The notes: a model not told the origin generated them from the letters alone. A stretch of DNA of 64,000 nt from Hymenobacter ginkgonis (GCF_009755225.1 NZ_WQKZ01000002.1:1054001-1118000), one strand, 5' to 3'; counted from the stretch's first letter, positions 9,576 to 17,569 are shown. Program-made: numbers and translations.

Positions 9576-10151
9576 ATGGAAGCCGTTGCGTATATCGATA
9601 TCAATGCCCCGCTGGTCGAGCGGTGCCGCGTAAATGACCGCCAGGCGCAAGCCGAGCTGTACCGGCGCTACTCGAAAGCCATGTTCAATGCCGCACTGCG
9701 CATCACGGGCGACTATGCCGAGGCGGAGGATGTGTTGCAAGAGTCGTTTCTGAGTGCCTTTCGCGAGCTAAACGGGTACAAGGGCGATTCGTCGTTTGGG
9801 GCCTGGCTCAAGCGGATAGTTGTTAATAAAAGCATCAATTGCCTGCGGCAGCGCCGCTTGCAGCTAGTACCGCTCGAAGATTTTCACCACGAAGACACCC
9901 CCGCCGACGGCCCTACCCCCCACGCTGGCGAGGAGGCCGACGAGCAACAGTACCGCGCCGATGTGCTGCGGCGCTGCATTCAGGAGCTGCCCGATGGCTA
10001 CCGCGTGGTATTGTCACTGTATTTGCTAGAGGGCTACGACCACCTCGAAATCGCCGGAATTCTCGGCATTACGGAGTCAACCTCAAAGTCGCAGTACAGC
10101 CGGGCTCGCACCCGCCTGCGCGAACTGGCTTTGCAGCGCGGCTTAAGCTAG
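9576..10151 (+). CDS. ECF-type RNA polymerase sigma factor
   Basis: 191 aa from the ATG at 9576 (an in-frame TTG lies at 9570). Region 2 is clear (AELYRRYSKAMFNAALRITG, then EDVLQESFLSAFREL), and region 4 is a helix-turn-helix with YRVVLSLYLLEGYDHLEIA and STSKSQYSRARTRLRE. There is no regulated extension. It is followed by a one-TM protein and an exported protein in the same direction, the usual sigma/anti-sigma/target layout in Bacteroidota. It probably directs its own operon. Confidence 0.9.
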   Translation: MEAVAYIDINAPLVERCRVNDRQAQAELYRRYSKAMFNAALRITGDYAEAEDVLQESFLSAFRELNGYKGDSSFGAWLKRIVVNKSINCLRQRRLQLVPLEDFHHEDTPADGPTPHAGEEADEQQYRADVLRRCIQELPDGYRVVLSLYLLEGYDHLEIAGILGITESTSKSQYSRARTRLRELALQRGLS

Positions 10152-10286
10152 CTAACGAGCTGGCTTAGTGATATCTCATTCATCTTCTCATCCTTCCCCA
10201 CCCTTTTCTGCCGGCTTTTGCAGCCGGGTAACCGTATTAGCCCAGCCCTCGCAGTAATCTGGGCAGCAACGGGGTGCTATTTATTT

Positions 10287-11078
10287 ATGGAACCTATCAA
10301 TCCTTATTCGCTAGAAAAATACGCGGAGCGGCACCGAGCCGACTTCGACCTGCACGAGCCGCGTCCCGAGTTGTGGGCGGCGCTCGAAAAGCAATTGCAC
10401 GGCGAAACGCCCACCCAGGCAGAAACGCCAGTAATGAGCATCTCTGCCCCCGAAGCGGGGGTAGGCGATAAGCCGCGCCCTGTGCTGCGGGCGCAGCGTA
10501 CCAGCGGTGCCCGGTGGCAACGCTACGGCGCCGCGCTGGCGCTGGCCCTGCTAGTAGTAGCGGCAGGGGTAGGGGAGGTGTGGAAGTCGAAGCACGCTTT
10601 GGTAGTGGCCGACCAGGCTACGCCAGCGCAGCCCAGTGCTGCCACCGATGCGGCGCTGTACCTCGGCCCCGATGCTACGGTGCTGGCCGCTAGCCAAGGC
10701 GGCCCCGGCGTGGATGCGCGCCTCGACACGGCAGTGCATGGCATGGAACGCTACTACATCGCCCAGCTCACGGACCGCAAGGCGCAGCTGGGCCAGTTAG
10801 CTCCGGCGGCTACGGCCGAATGGGCGCGCGAGCTGGTGGGCCTCGACTCGAGTTACCAGCAATTAAAGCGTGAACTGCCCCGCCACCCGCAGCCCGAAGT
10901 AGTGCTGACGGCCATGAACCGTAATCTGCAAATCAGACTCGATATTTTGGACCGGCAATTGGAGCTACACGGCGCCGACCAATCGGCGCTAGCGGAGGCG
11001 GGCAATGCTGGCGAATACGTCCTGGCCGATAGCCGCGTCTTAGCCGACAACATTATGGTGCATCGCAATGACCGCTAA
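10287..11078 (+). CDS. Putative membrane-anchored anti-sigma factor
   Basis: 263 aa from ATG 10287 (MEPINPYSLEKYAERHRADFD). An N-terminal cytoplasmic segment of about 75 residues is followed by one membrane helix (YGAALALALLVVAAGVG, about 77-94) and a helical, periplasmic C-terminal part rich in Gln and Leu. I see no named domain. Position directly behind an ECF sigma gene and single-TM topology support an anti-sigma role, which is inference. It overlaps the next gene by 11 bp, so the two are translationally coupled. Confidence 0.65.
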   Translation: MEPINPYSLEKYAERHRADFDLHEPRPELWAALEKQLHGETPTQAETPVMSISAPEAGVGDKPRPVLRAQRTSGARWQRYGAALALALLVVAAGVGEVWKSKHALVVADQATPAQPSAATDAALYLGPDATVLAASQGGPGVDARLDTAVHGMERYYIAQLTDRKAQLGQLAPAATAEWARELVGLDSSYQQLKRELPRHPQPEVVLTAMNRNLQIRLDILDRQLELHGADQSALAEAGNAGEYVLADSRVLADNIMVHRNDR

Positions 11079-12303
11079 GCCCTGCCTGACGTTCGTGCTG
11101 GGGGTAGGGATGGCCCTGACTGGCCGCCTGGCAGAGGCACAGGCTGTGCCCGATACCAAGGACGAGCGGGGGCAACTGAATTATTACGTAGCGCCAAGCA
11201 CTAGTAGCGGGCAAGCTCCGCAAGTGCCAGCACTGCAAGAGGCGCCGGCTGCACAGCCGAGCCAGGAGCAAACCGTGCCGCCCATTGAGCAGCGCCGTCG
11301 CTACAGCCGTCGCTTTCAGGTAGCAAAGACCGGCCAGCCGTTCTCCTTGGACACGCGCTACGGCCGCGTGCGAATAAACACTTGGAATAAGACCGAAATG
11401 AAGGTCGAAGCTGAGCTCATAGCCCGCGCCGAAACGCCGGCTGGCGCCACCCAGCTACTAGATGGCCTGAGCGTGCAGTGGCTCGACTACGATGCCCGCA
11501 CAGGCGGCGTGGCCGTTAGCTCGCAGTTTGGGCCGGGGCTGAAAGGCAAATGCAGCGGCGCTGGCTGCCGCTACGAGGTCAATTATACCGTGTGGTTGCC
11601 CGCTACCACAGCGTTGCACCTCACTACTTCCTTTGCGGATGTGACGCTGGCCGGCGACTGGCAGGGCTCCGCCCAACTTACCGTCAACTACGGCGCGCTG
11701 CACACCGCCCGCCTCAATGGCACCCAAAACGTGGTGCATATTGCCAACGGCGATGCGACCCTGCCCTACGTGAAGCAGGCCAGCCTCGAAGCCGACTATG
11801 CCCGCCTGCGCCTCGACGTAGGCGATAAAATTGAGCTGCGCACCAATTACTCAGACGTGGACATGGGCACGGTGCAGGACCTAACCGTGCACAGCAAGTA
11901 CGGCGATGTGGCCCTGGGCACGGTGCGCAACCTGCGCGGCTCGTCGGGTTATTCACGCTTTAGTGTGGATAAACTCAGCGAAGGCCTCGATATGGCCGTG
12001 CGCTACTGCCCCGATTTTGAAGTACGCGATATGGGCGCCAACTTCCGGCAGATAAACCTGGATGGTGGCCACAGCACCATCCGGCTGGGTTTTGCGGAGG
12101 CTACCCCCAGCTTTCAGTTTGATGTGAGCACCGAGCAAGGCCAGCTGCTAGTAGATAAAAAACTGGTGCGCGTGCTGTCCTCCGGTGAAAGCAGCCAGGG
12201 CATTGCCGACGTGCTAGGCGTGTACGGGGGCCGGGTGCCCGCCCGCGGCGCCGGCAATGTCAACATCAAGGTGCGCTACGGCACTGTGCGCTTCAGCAAG
12301 TAG
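11068..12303 (+). CDS. Exported beta-repeat (DUF4097-like) protein
   Basis: 411 aa with an N-terminal hydrophobic export signal ending LAEAQA. The middle and C-terminal parts carry repeated strands such as DTRYGRVRI, TNYSDVDMG, SKYGDVALG and VRYGTVRFSK, the pattern of DUF4097-type beta-helix/adhesin-like proteins. It has one nearby cysteine pair (GKCSGAGCRYEV). Placed after a sigma/anti-sigma pair and overlapping the anti-sigma gene, it is probably the output or sensor protein of that envelope-response operon. The exact role is unknown. Confidence 0.65.
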   Translation: MTAKPCLTFVLGVGMALTGRLAEAQAVPDTKDERGQLNYYVAPSTSSGQAPQVPALQEAPAAQPSQEQTVPPIEQRRRYSRRFQVAKTGQPFSLDTRYGRVRINTWNKTEMKVEAELIARAETPAGATQLLDGLSVQWLDYDARTGGVAVSSQFGPGLKGKCSGAGCRYEVNYTVWLPATTALHLTTSFADVTLAGDWQGSAQLTVNYGALHTARLNGTQNVVHIANGDATLPYVKQASLEADYARLRLDVGDKIELRTNYSDVDMGTVQDLTVHSKYGDVALGTVRNLRGSSGYSRFSVDKLSEGLDMAVRYCPDFEVRDMGANFRQINLDGGHSTIRLGFAEATPSFQFDVSTEQGQLLVDKKLVRVLSSGESSQGIADVLGVYGGRVPARGAGNVNIKVRYGTVRFSK

Positions 12304-12311
12304 GCGGCTGG

Positions 12312-12319
12312 TAGCTTTG
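12312..12319 (+). promoter_or_regulatory. TAnnTTTG -7 element (TAGCTTTG) before the PPC gene
   Basis: TAGCTTTG fits the Bacteroidota -7 consensus and ends only 4 bp before the GTG start at 12324, so transcription would begin at or next to the start codon. No convincing TTTG -33 element lies 19-20 bp upstream, so the call is tentative. Confidence 0.4.
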
Positions 12320-12323
12320 CGCC

Positions 12324-12857
12324 GTGCTGCGCTCCCTACCCCTGTTTTTAGCCTTGACTCTATTGGCCAGCTCCGCGCGGGCCCAAACTGCCTTGCCTGT
12401 GTCGCCTACCCCTGCTTCTAGCCTCAACGCCTACGCGCTGCGCCTGGCCCCCGGCGCCGACTTGCGCCAGCAGCTTCTGGCTTTCGTAGTGGCGCAGCAC
12501 ATCGAAGCTGGGACGCTGATTACTTGCGTGGGCAGCCTCACCGATGTGAGCTTGCGGCTAGCCAACCAGGAAAATGCAACGCACTACCACGGGCATTTCG
12601 AGATAGTGTCGCTCGTGGGTACCGTATCGAAGTCGGGCGGCGCGCACCTGCACTTGAGCGTGAGCGATAGCACCGGCCGCACCATCGGCGGGCATTTGCT
12701 GGATGGCAACCGGGTGTACACCACCGCCGAAATCGTGTTAGGCGCGTTGCCCAAGCTGGTTTTTACCCGCGAAACCGACCCCACGTTTGGCTACAAAGAA
12801 CTGGTGATACGCGCGGCCACGCCCGCCGCGGGTAAGCCAAGCAAAGCCAAAAAGTAG
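12324..12857 (+). CDS. Exported PPC-domain (DUF296) protein
   Basis: 177 aa from GTG 12324. Residues 1-21 are a signal peptide (LPLFLALTLLASSARAQ). The rest is a PPC/DUF296 domain: YALRLAPGADLRQQL at the start, CVGSLTDVSLRLANQ, the glycine-histidine loop GGAHLHLSVSDSTGRTIGGHL, and a closing FTRETDPTFGYKEL. PPC domains occur in plant AT-hook proteins and as stand-alone bacterial trimers, normally cytoplasmic; the His cluster may bind metal. An exported version is therefore noteworthy. It lies 20 bp after the beta-repeat gene but may have its own promoter. Confidence 0.8.
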   Translation: MLRSLPLFLALTLLASSARAQTALPVSPTPASSLNAYALRLAPGADLRQQLLAFVVAQHIEAGTLITCVGSLTDVSLRLANQENATHYHGHFEIVSLVGTVSKSGGAHLHLSVSDSTGRTIGGHLLDGNRVYTTAEIVLGALPKLVFTRETDPTFGYKELVIRAATPAAGKPSKAKK

Positions 12858-12905
12858 TAGCTTCGCCCGGCCACGGCGGCTACTTTCCGGCGGGCTTTCT
12901 TTGCC

Positions 12906-13421
12906 GTGCCCAGTGCCGCCGCTACCCCTACCCCCCGCGATACACCGCAGGCGGCCGCCTTTCGCCGCCAAGTGCTGAGCCCCCTCAAGCTGCGGTTATT
13001 TATGCTGCGCAAGCTGCCGATGGCGGCGCTGGCTGGCTTGCGCCTGCGTGCCCTCACGCCAGAAGAGGCCACCGTCACGATACCCTACAAGTACTTGACG
13101 CAAAATCCTTTCCGAAGCATTTATTTCGCTTGCCTAAGCATGGCAGCCGAGCTGGCATCCGGTATTCAGGCCATGATGCAGGTGCAAAGTGGCGGGCCAG
13201 TATCGATGCTCGTAGTAGGCCTCACGGCCGAGTTTAGTAAGAAAGCCGTGGGTACTATTGCTTTCACGTGCCCCGACGGAGCAGCCATTGCCCAGGCCGT
13301 GGCCGAAAGCCGGGCCACTGGCGAGGGCCGCACCGTGGTGTGCACCAGCACCGGCCGCGACGAGGCCGGCGACGTGGTGGCGGTGTTTAAAATCACGTGG
13401 TCGTTTCGAGCCAGAAAATAA
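12906..13421 (+). CDS. DUF4442 hot-dog-fold protein (putative thioesterase)
   Basis: 171 aa from a GTG at 12906; the alternative ATG at LFMLRKLPM is probably internal. The sequence fits the DUF4442 family of hot-dog proteins: VTIPYKYLTQNPFRSIYFACLSMAAELASG, then TAEFSKKAVGTIAFTC and a final GDVVAVFKITWSFR strand. Such proteins resemble acyl-CoA thioesterases, but no substrate is known. It starts 48 bp after the PPC gene and converges on the DAC-fold gene, with a long hairpin between. Confidence 0.7.
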   Translation: MPSAAATPTPRDTPQAAAFRRQVLSPLKLRLFMLRKLPMAALAGLRLRALTPEEATVTIPYKYLTQNPFRSIYFACLSMAAELASGIQAMMQVQSGGPVSMLVVGLTAEFSKKAVGTIAFTCPDGAAIAQAVAESRATGEGRTVVCTSTGRDEAGDVVAVFKITWSFRARK

Positions 13422-13449
13422 GGAGCTTAGTTACTTTAAAGCCTACGTG

Positions 13450-13510
13450 CTTACGCAGGTGTGGTACTACAAAGCCCTCCGGATAATCCGGTGTACCACA
13501 CCTGCGTAAG
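13450..13510. terminator. Long hairpin between convergent genes
   Basis: Perfect 18-base arms 13450-13467 (CTTACGCAGGTGTGGTAC) and 13493-13510 enclose a 25-nt loop that itself holds a second palindrome, CCGGATAATCCGG (13479-13491). It lies between convergent stops at 13421 and 13531 and probably works as a bidirectional transcription end or barrier. Neither side has a strong T-run. Confidence 0.6.
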
Positions 13511-13530
13511 GCTTATAATAACTATCGACC

Positions 13531-15063
13531 TTACTCGCGCTCTTCGGCCAGGCTTTCTTTGGTGAGCACGTCCACCATGCCGTCTTCGCTCACTACGACT
13601 ACCAGGCAGGGGTAGGGCGAGCTTTCGACGTAGCGCACGGCCGAGTTGTAGCGGGCACCGCGGGTGCTAGTGCCGTGGCCGCTGGCCTTGCCATCCAAAA
13701 TAACCCCAATGGAATAGCAGTAGCCCTCGGGGTCGAGCAGCACCGCGCCGTCGATGGCCGTCACGAGCTGCGTGATGAGGGGCGTAAGCGGCACCGGCTC
13801 GATGAGCGTGCACTGAAGCTTTAGGCGGTCGGCCTCTGCCAGGGCTTCGGTGGTGATGACCAGCAATGTACCCTTGGCCTGGCGGCTAGCTTCGAGCACT
13901 ACCTCCCACAGGCGCTTGCCTTTTTCGGGGTTGTTCATGCCGAAAGTGCGCTTGAGGTCGCGCTTGAAGTGGGCACGGTTGAGGCGTGGGCGCGGCAGGG
14001 TGGGCAGGCCGTAGCGGGCGCGCATTAGCACCTGGCCGGCGTGGGCTAGCTCCCAGGTATAGTGCGTCACGAAGTTGATGTCGAATAAATCTTCGCGGCT
14101 GGCATCGTAGCTGCCCACCTGGCGGCCCAGCGCATACACTTTCTCGCCATCAGCCAGCAGGTGCACATCGGCGTTGGCCATTTCGAGCAGCTTGCGCACG
14201 GCGCGGTAGTCGCTCATTTCGGTAGGGCAGGTGAGAGCAAATACCTCCTCAATGTTGGGGTGGCCGCGCCGGGCCAGCAGCAGGCTCCCTACCCCTGCCC
14301 CGCCCTCGTAGCGCAGGCTAGAGATGGTATTGAGGGTGTAAAAAAGCACGGCCACTGTGGGGTCGGCGCCCAGGGCTTGAGCGGGCGTGTCGAGCAGGCT
14401 TTTGCCGGCGGCGCGCAGCAGCTCGTCGGTTTCGCGGGGGCGGAAAAGCAGGCCCGCGCCGGGCTCGGGCTCGTTCAGCGACTTCACGCACTCCTCGTTG
14501 AAACGAAACAGCGCGCCCTCCACCAACGACGATGCCAGCGGCCGGCCGTTGGTGTAGTAGCGGTCGGGCCGCAGCGAGGGGTAGGCTTTCAGCGGCTTGC
14601 GCTCCATCTGCAAGATGGTGATGACGTAGTAGTCGCCCAGCCGCACCGGCCACGACGAAAAGTGCAGGTGTGGGCTATCCTTATCAAACTGCTCCAGCGT
14701 GTACTGCACAGCAGCGCGCACGCCCCGCGTCTCGAAGCGTAGCTTCAGTATTTCGGGGCTCATGCCGTCTTCCATGCTGGCATTGTAAGCCGGGCCGCCG
14801 CGCAGTTCCTTAAGGCGTCCGTGCGCCACGGCTTCGGCAAACAGCTCGGGTGCTAGGCCCGCCTCGGCGGGCTCTACCACAATGGGCAGGTCGGCAGCGG
14901 GGTCGGCGGGCAGGCCCAGCACCAGTACCAGCGGCCGGAGGTCATCGTCGAGGGCATCGAATAGCGCCTGAGCAGTTTGCTGAGCAGCTATGCGATAGCG
15001 CGTTTGGTGTCGCCAAACAGCAAGTGGTGGGTTGGGAGGAGTAGAAGTGAATAAGACAGACAT
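13531..15063 (-). CDS. Diadenylate-cyclase-fold protein (DisA_N-like C-terminus, DACNV-type N-terminus)
   Basis: 510 aa, no signal peptide or membrane helix. The last 90 or so residues resemble the DAC (DisA_N) nucleotidyltransferase domain: AIDGAVLLDPEG gives the DGA motif, and VVVVSEDGMVDVL the closing strand. The usual RHR motif (GTRHRAA) is replaced by GTSTRGARYNSA, so the catalytic arginines may be arranged differently. The N-terminal 400 residues are not a known catalytic domain and fit the large sensor region described beside such DAC domains (DACNV type), as I recall it. It could make c-di-AMP or a related nucleotide, or only bind one. It starts 15 bp after the TonB_C gene, so co-transcription is likely. 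Confidence 0.65.
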   Translation of the reverse strand: MSVLFTSTPPNPPLAVWRHQTRYRIAAQQTAQALFDALDDDLRPLVLVLGLPADPAADLPIVVEPAEAGLAPELFAEAVAHGRLKELRGGPAYNASMEDGMSPEILKLRFETRGVRAAVQYTLEQFDKDSPHLHFSSWPVRLGDYYVITILQMERKPLKAYPSLRPDRYYTNGRPLASSLVEGALFRFNEECVKSLNEPEPGAGLLFRPRETDELLRAAGKSLLDTPAQALGADPTVAVLFYTLNTISSLRYEGGAGVGSLLLARRGHPNIEEVFALTCPTEMSDYRAVRKLLEMANADVHLLADGEKVYALGRQVGSYDASREDLFDINFVTHYTWELAHAGQVLMRARYGLPTLPRPRLNRAHFKRDLKRTFGMNNPEKGKRLWEVVLEASRQAKGTLLVITTEALAEADRLKLQCTLIEPVPLTPLITQLVTAIDGAVLLDPEGYCYSIGVILDGKASGHGTSTRGARYNSAVRYVESSPYPCLVVVVSEDGMVDVLTKESLAEERE

Positions 15064-15078
15064 AAGCCAGAATGTAAC

Positions 15079-15927
15079 CTAGAGCTGGAATAGAACCGGC
15101 AAGGTCATCTTTTGCTTTATTGGTTTGCCTTGATACAGGGCGGGCTCCCACTTGGGCGCCGCTTTAATGAGGCGCACGGCTTCCTCATCGAGCCCCGAGC
15201 CGTGCTTCTGCACCACACGCACATCGGCGAGCGAGCCGTCGGGCTGCACCGTAAATTCTACCGGCACTTTGCCCTGAATGTGGCGCTTGCGAGCCAAGTC
15301 GGGGTACTTCTGGTTGGCCGCAATCCAGCTAAAAAACGCGGCGTTGCCACCCACCGGCTGGGCCGATTTCTCGGGCCGTATGATGTTGGTGCCGCTGGCC
15401 GTGGTGCCAATAACCGACGTGGTGCCGGGCGCGGCGGCCACGGCGCCAGGGGGTAGGGGCTTGGCCGCTACGGTGCTGCCGGCGGCGGGCACCTCCACCA
15501 CTTCGCCCGAACCTTCAGCCAGCACGAAGCTCACGGGCACCGTTACGCGTTGGCGCACGGTTTGGCCGTGGTTGTGGGCGGGCGTCCATTTCGGAGCCGA
15601 TTTAATCACGCGGATAGCCTCGGCGTCGAGCAGCGGGGCCACCGGTTTCTGCACTTCCACCTCACCAATGCTGCCGCTGCGCTCCACCACAAAGGTTACC
15701 AGCACGGTGCCTTCCTGGTTGGCCTTCATGGCGGCGGTGGGGTACTTCTGGTGCGTAGCTAAGTAGTCGGCGTAGCCAGCGGGGCCGCCTTTGGGCACGG
15801 CGGGCTGCTCCACGGCATCGTAAATGTGCTTGGGGTCGTCGGCGGTGTACTTGAGCTTGGCGGGCTTTTGGGCCAAAGCTGGTGCGGTGGCGGCCAGCAG
15901 CAGGGGTAGCAGAAAGTAGGGCTTCAT
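15079..15927 (-). CDS. Exported protein with two TonB C-terminal domains
   Basis: 282 aa. A signal peptide (MKPYFLLPLLLAATAPALAQ) is followed by two TonB_C repeats: about residues 50-140 (GYADYLATHQKYPTAAM, EGTVLVTFVVERSGSI, PKWTPAHNHG) and 190-282 (FFSWIAANQKYPDLARKR, GKVPVEFTVQPDGSL, PKWEPALYQG), with a Pro/Ala linker between. It lacks the N-terminal anchor helix of true TonB, so it is probably periplasmic or surface-bound and not an energy transducer. It lies 15 bp upstream of the DAC-fold gene. Confidence 0.8.
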   Translation of the reverse strand: MKPYFLLPLLLAATAPALAQKPAKLKYTADDPKHIYDAVEQPAVPKGGPAGYADYLATHQKYPTAAMKANQEGTVLVTFVVERSGSIGEVEVQKPVAPLLDAEAIRVIKSAPKWTPAHNHGQTVRQRVTVPVSFVLAEGSGEVVEVPAAGSTVAAKPLPPGAVAAAPGTTSVIGTTASGTNIIRPEKSAQPVGGNAAFFSWIAANQKYPDLARKRHIQGKVPVEFTVQPDGSLADVRVVQKHGSGLDEEAVRLIKAAPKWEPALYQGKPIKQKMTLPVLFQL

Positions 15928-16072
15928 ATAAAAGCAAAGGGCAAGCGGCGGACGCCAGTTCCCGAAATGACGCTGGTAGGAACCGGCGCACTCGCGCCTG
16001 CCCCAGTCCAGCCAGCTACGAAGCTACTATTTGGGCTGCCTTTTTGCTAGTTACCACTGCCTAGCGTCGCCG

Positions 16073-17251
16073 TTAAATCCCCAATCTAAACGACTCGCCC
16101 TCGCCGCGCAACGACGATTGCCGGATGATAAGGTCGCCGGAGATAACAGTGGTACGCGGCCGAAACTGCTCTTTCTGCGCCATTTGCTCCAAGAACAAAA
16201 TAGCTGCCTGCTGCCCAATGCGGTAGGGGTGCAGGTCAACGGTCGTGAGGCCCGGCTCAATCAAACTAGCCAGAAATTCGTCGCCGAATCCCACAATGGC
16301 CATGTCTTCGGGCACGCGCAGCCCGCGCTTTTTTAGGGCCAGTATCAAGTCAAACGCGTTGGTGTAATTGATGGCGAAAATGGCGTCCGGCGGCTCGGGC
16401 AAGGCCAGCCAATCATCGAGGCAGGCCACCGCCGCCGCCGATTTGAAGTCGATGTGGGCGCTCAGCTCTTCGAGGACGGGTAGGCCGTGCTTGCGCAGCG
16501 CGCTCTGGTAGCCCGCCTGCCGCTGCCGGCTGATGAGCAACGATTCGGGCCCGGCTAAAATAGCAATGCGGCGGCAACCCTCCAGCACCAAATGCTCGGT
16601 CACGGCGAAGGCGCCGCTCCAGTCGTCAATCATCACCCGCGACACATTTTCCTGGTTATATACCCGGTCAAAGTGCACAATAGGAATGCCCCGGCAAGCC
16701 GTTGGGCTCATGTGGTCGAAGTTCTCGGTTTCGCGCGAGTGACAAATGAGTAGGCCATCTACTTGGCTGGCTACCAGCGCCTGCACGTTGCTTACCTCGG
16801 TGCGGTACGACTCCTTCGACTGGCAAATCATGACGCGGTAGCCCGCCTCAGCTGCCACCTGCTGAATGCCGCTTACGGCGGTGGCGAAAAACGGCCGCTC
16901 AATGTCGGGTATCACTACGCCAATGGTGAAAGTTGCCTGGTTCTTGAGGCTTTGGGCCAAAAAATTGGGTTGGTAGCTAAGCTGCCGCGCCGCCTCCAGA
17001 ATGGCCTGGCGGGTGGCGGGGCTGATGTCGGAATGCCCATTAATGGCCCGCGATACCGTGGAGGGGGCTACCCCCACCGCCCGCGCCACGTCGCTAAGCG
17101 TGGCTTGGTGGCGGCGGCGCTCGGTAGTGCCCGTGGGCTTGGCCTCCGTGAAATGGTACTCGCAGCTTTTGCAAAAGAAGCGCTGGCGGCCCCGCACAAA
17201 GCCAGCTTTCATCACACCATCGGCCATTCGGCATTTAACGCATTCAACCAT
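16073..17251 (-). CDS. LacI-family regulator with N-terminal zinc ribbon
   Basis: 392 aa, about 50 longer than a usual LacI protein. Residues 1-35 form a C-x2-C...C-x2-C ribbon (Cys4, Cys7, Cys27, Cys30; CVKCRMADG and RQRFFCKSCEYHF) like that of IS1-type transposase N-termini. Residues 49-103 are the LacI helix-turn-helix (TLSDVARAVGVAPSTVSRAI), then the periplasmic-binding-like effector domain (TIGVVIPDIERPFFA; VGFGDEF near 315). It is divergent from uxuA across a 318-bp region with a large palindrome, so it very likely controls the xylan/glucuronate locus. The effector is unknown; glucuronate or an aldouronate is a reasonable guess. Confidence 0.88.
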   Translation of the reverse strand: MVECVKCRMADGVMKAGFVRGRQRFFCKSCEYHFTEAKPTGTTERRRHQATLSDVARAVGVAPSTVSRAINGHSDISPATRQAILEAARQLSYQPNFLAQSLKNQATFTIGVVIPDIERPFFATAVSGIQQVAAEAGYRVMICQSKESYRTEVSNVQALVASQVDGLLICHSRETENFDHMSPTACRGIPIVHFDRVYNQENVSRVMIDDWSGAFAVTEHLVLEGCRRIAILAGPESLLISRQRQAGYQSALRKHGLPVLEELSAHIDFKSAAAVACLDDWLALPEPPDAIFAINYTNAFDLILALKKRGLRVPEDMAIVGFGDEFLASLIEPGLTTVDLHPYRIGQQAAILFLEQMAQKEQFRPRTTVISGDLIIRQSSLRGEGESFRLGI

Positions 17252-17363
17252 AAGAGCAAGGGTGGGAAAAGATGGATAATGTAAAGGTATGTTTCGGCAA
17301 GACTTTTTTGCGAAGCCAAAGAGCTAGCTAAAAAAAATGTCGATAATTTTTTGGTGAAAATAG

Positions 17364-17397
17364 CTATCGGCAGCGATTCCGCAATCGTTGCCGATAG
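17364..17397. promoter_or_regulatory. Double LacI-type operator palindrome
   Basis: Arms 17364-17378 and 17383-17397 match at 14 of 15 positions around a 4-bp centre. Each arm also contains a LacI-family-like core of the form GnAAnCGnTnnC (GCAATCGTTGCC on the top strand, GGAATCGCTGCC on the bottom), so this may be two inverted operators. It lies in the intergenic region between the divergent LacI gene and uxuA, about 40 bp upstream of the uxuA -33 element. Binding by the adjacent regulator is inferred. Confidence 0.6.
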
Positions 17398-17438
17398 GTT
17401 TGTTGCGAAATTTAATTGAGATAGAGGTTTTTAGCCTC

Positions 17439-17468
17439 TTGACACGCATGTTTCGGCTCTTACATTTG
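17439..17468 (+). promoter_or_regulatory. Bacteroidota-type promoter for uxuA and the xylan locus
   Basis: TTG at 17439-17441, a 19-bp spacer, and TACATTTG at 17461-17468 fit the TTTG-N19-TAnnTTTG pattern of Bacteroidota primary-sigma promoters. Transcription would start near 17475, giving a leader of about 95 nt before uxuA. The rest of the 17252-17569 gap is AT-richer and holds the palindrome above. Confidence 0.6.
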
Positions 17469-17569
17469 GGTAAGAGATGAGGAACCACTCACTCAGTAAC
17501 TGCCCAATCTGCTTAGTAGGGTGTACTGAGAAAGGTTCAAAAATAATTGCACTATAACAAGTAGCTCTC

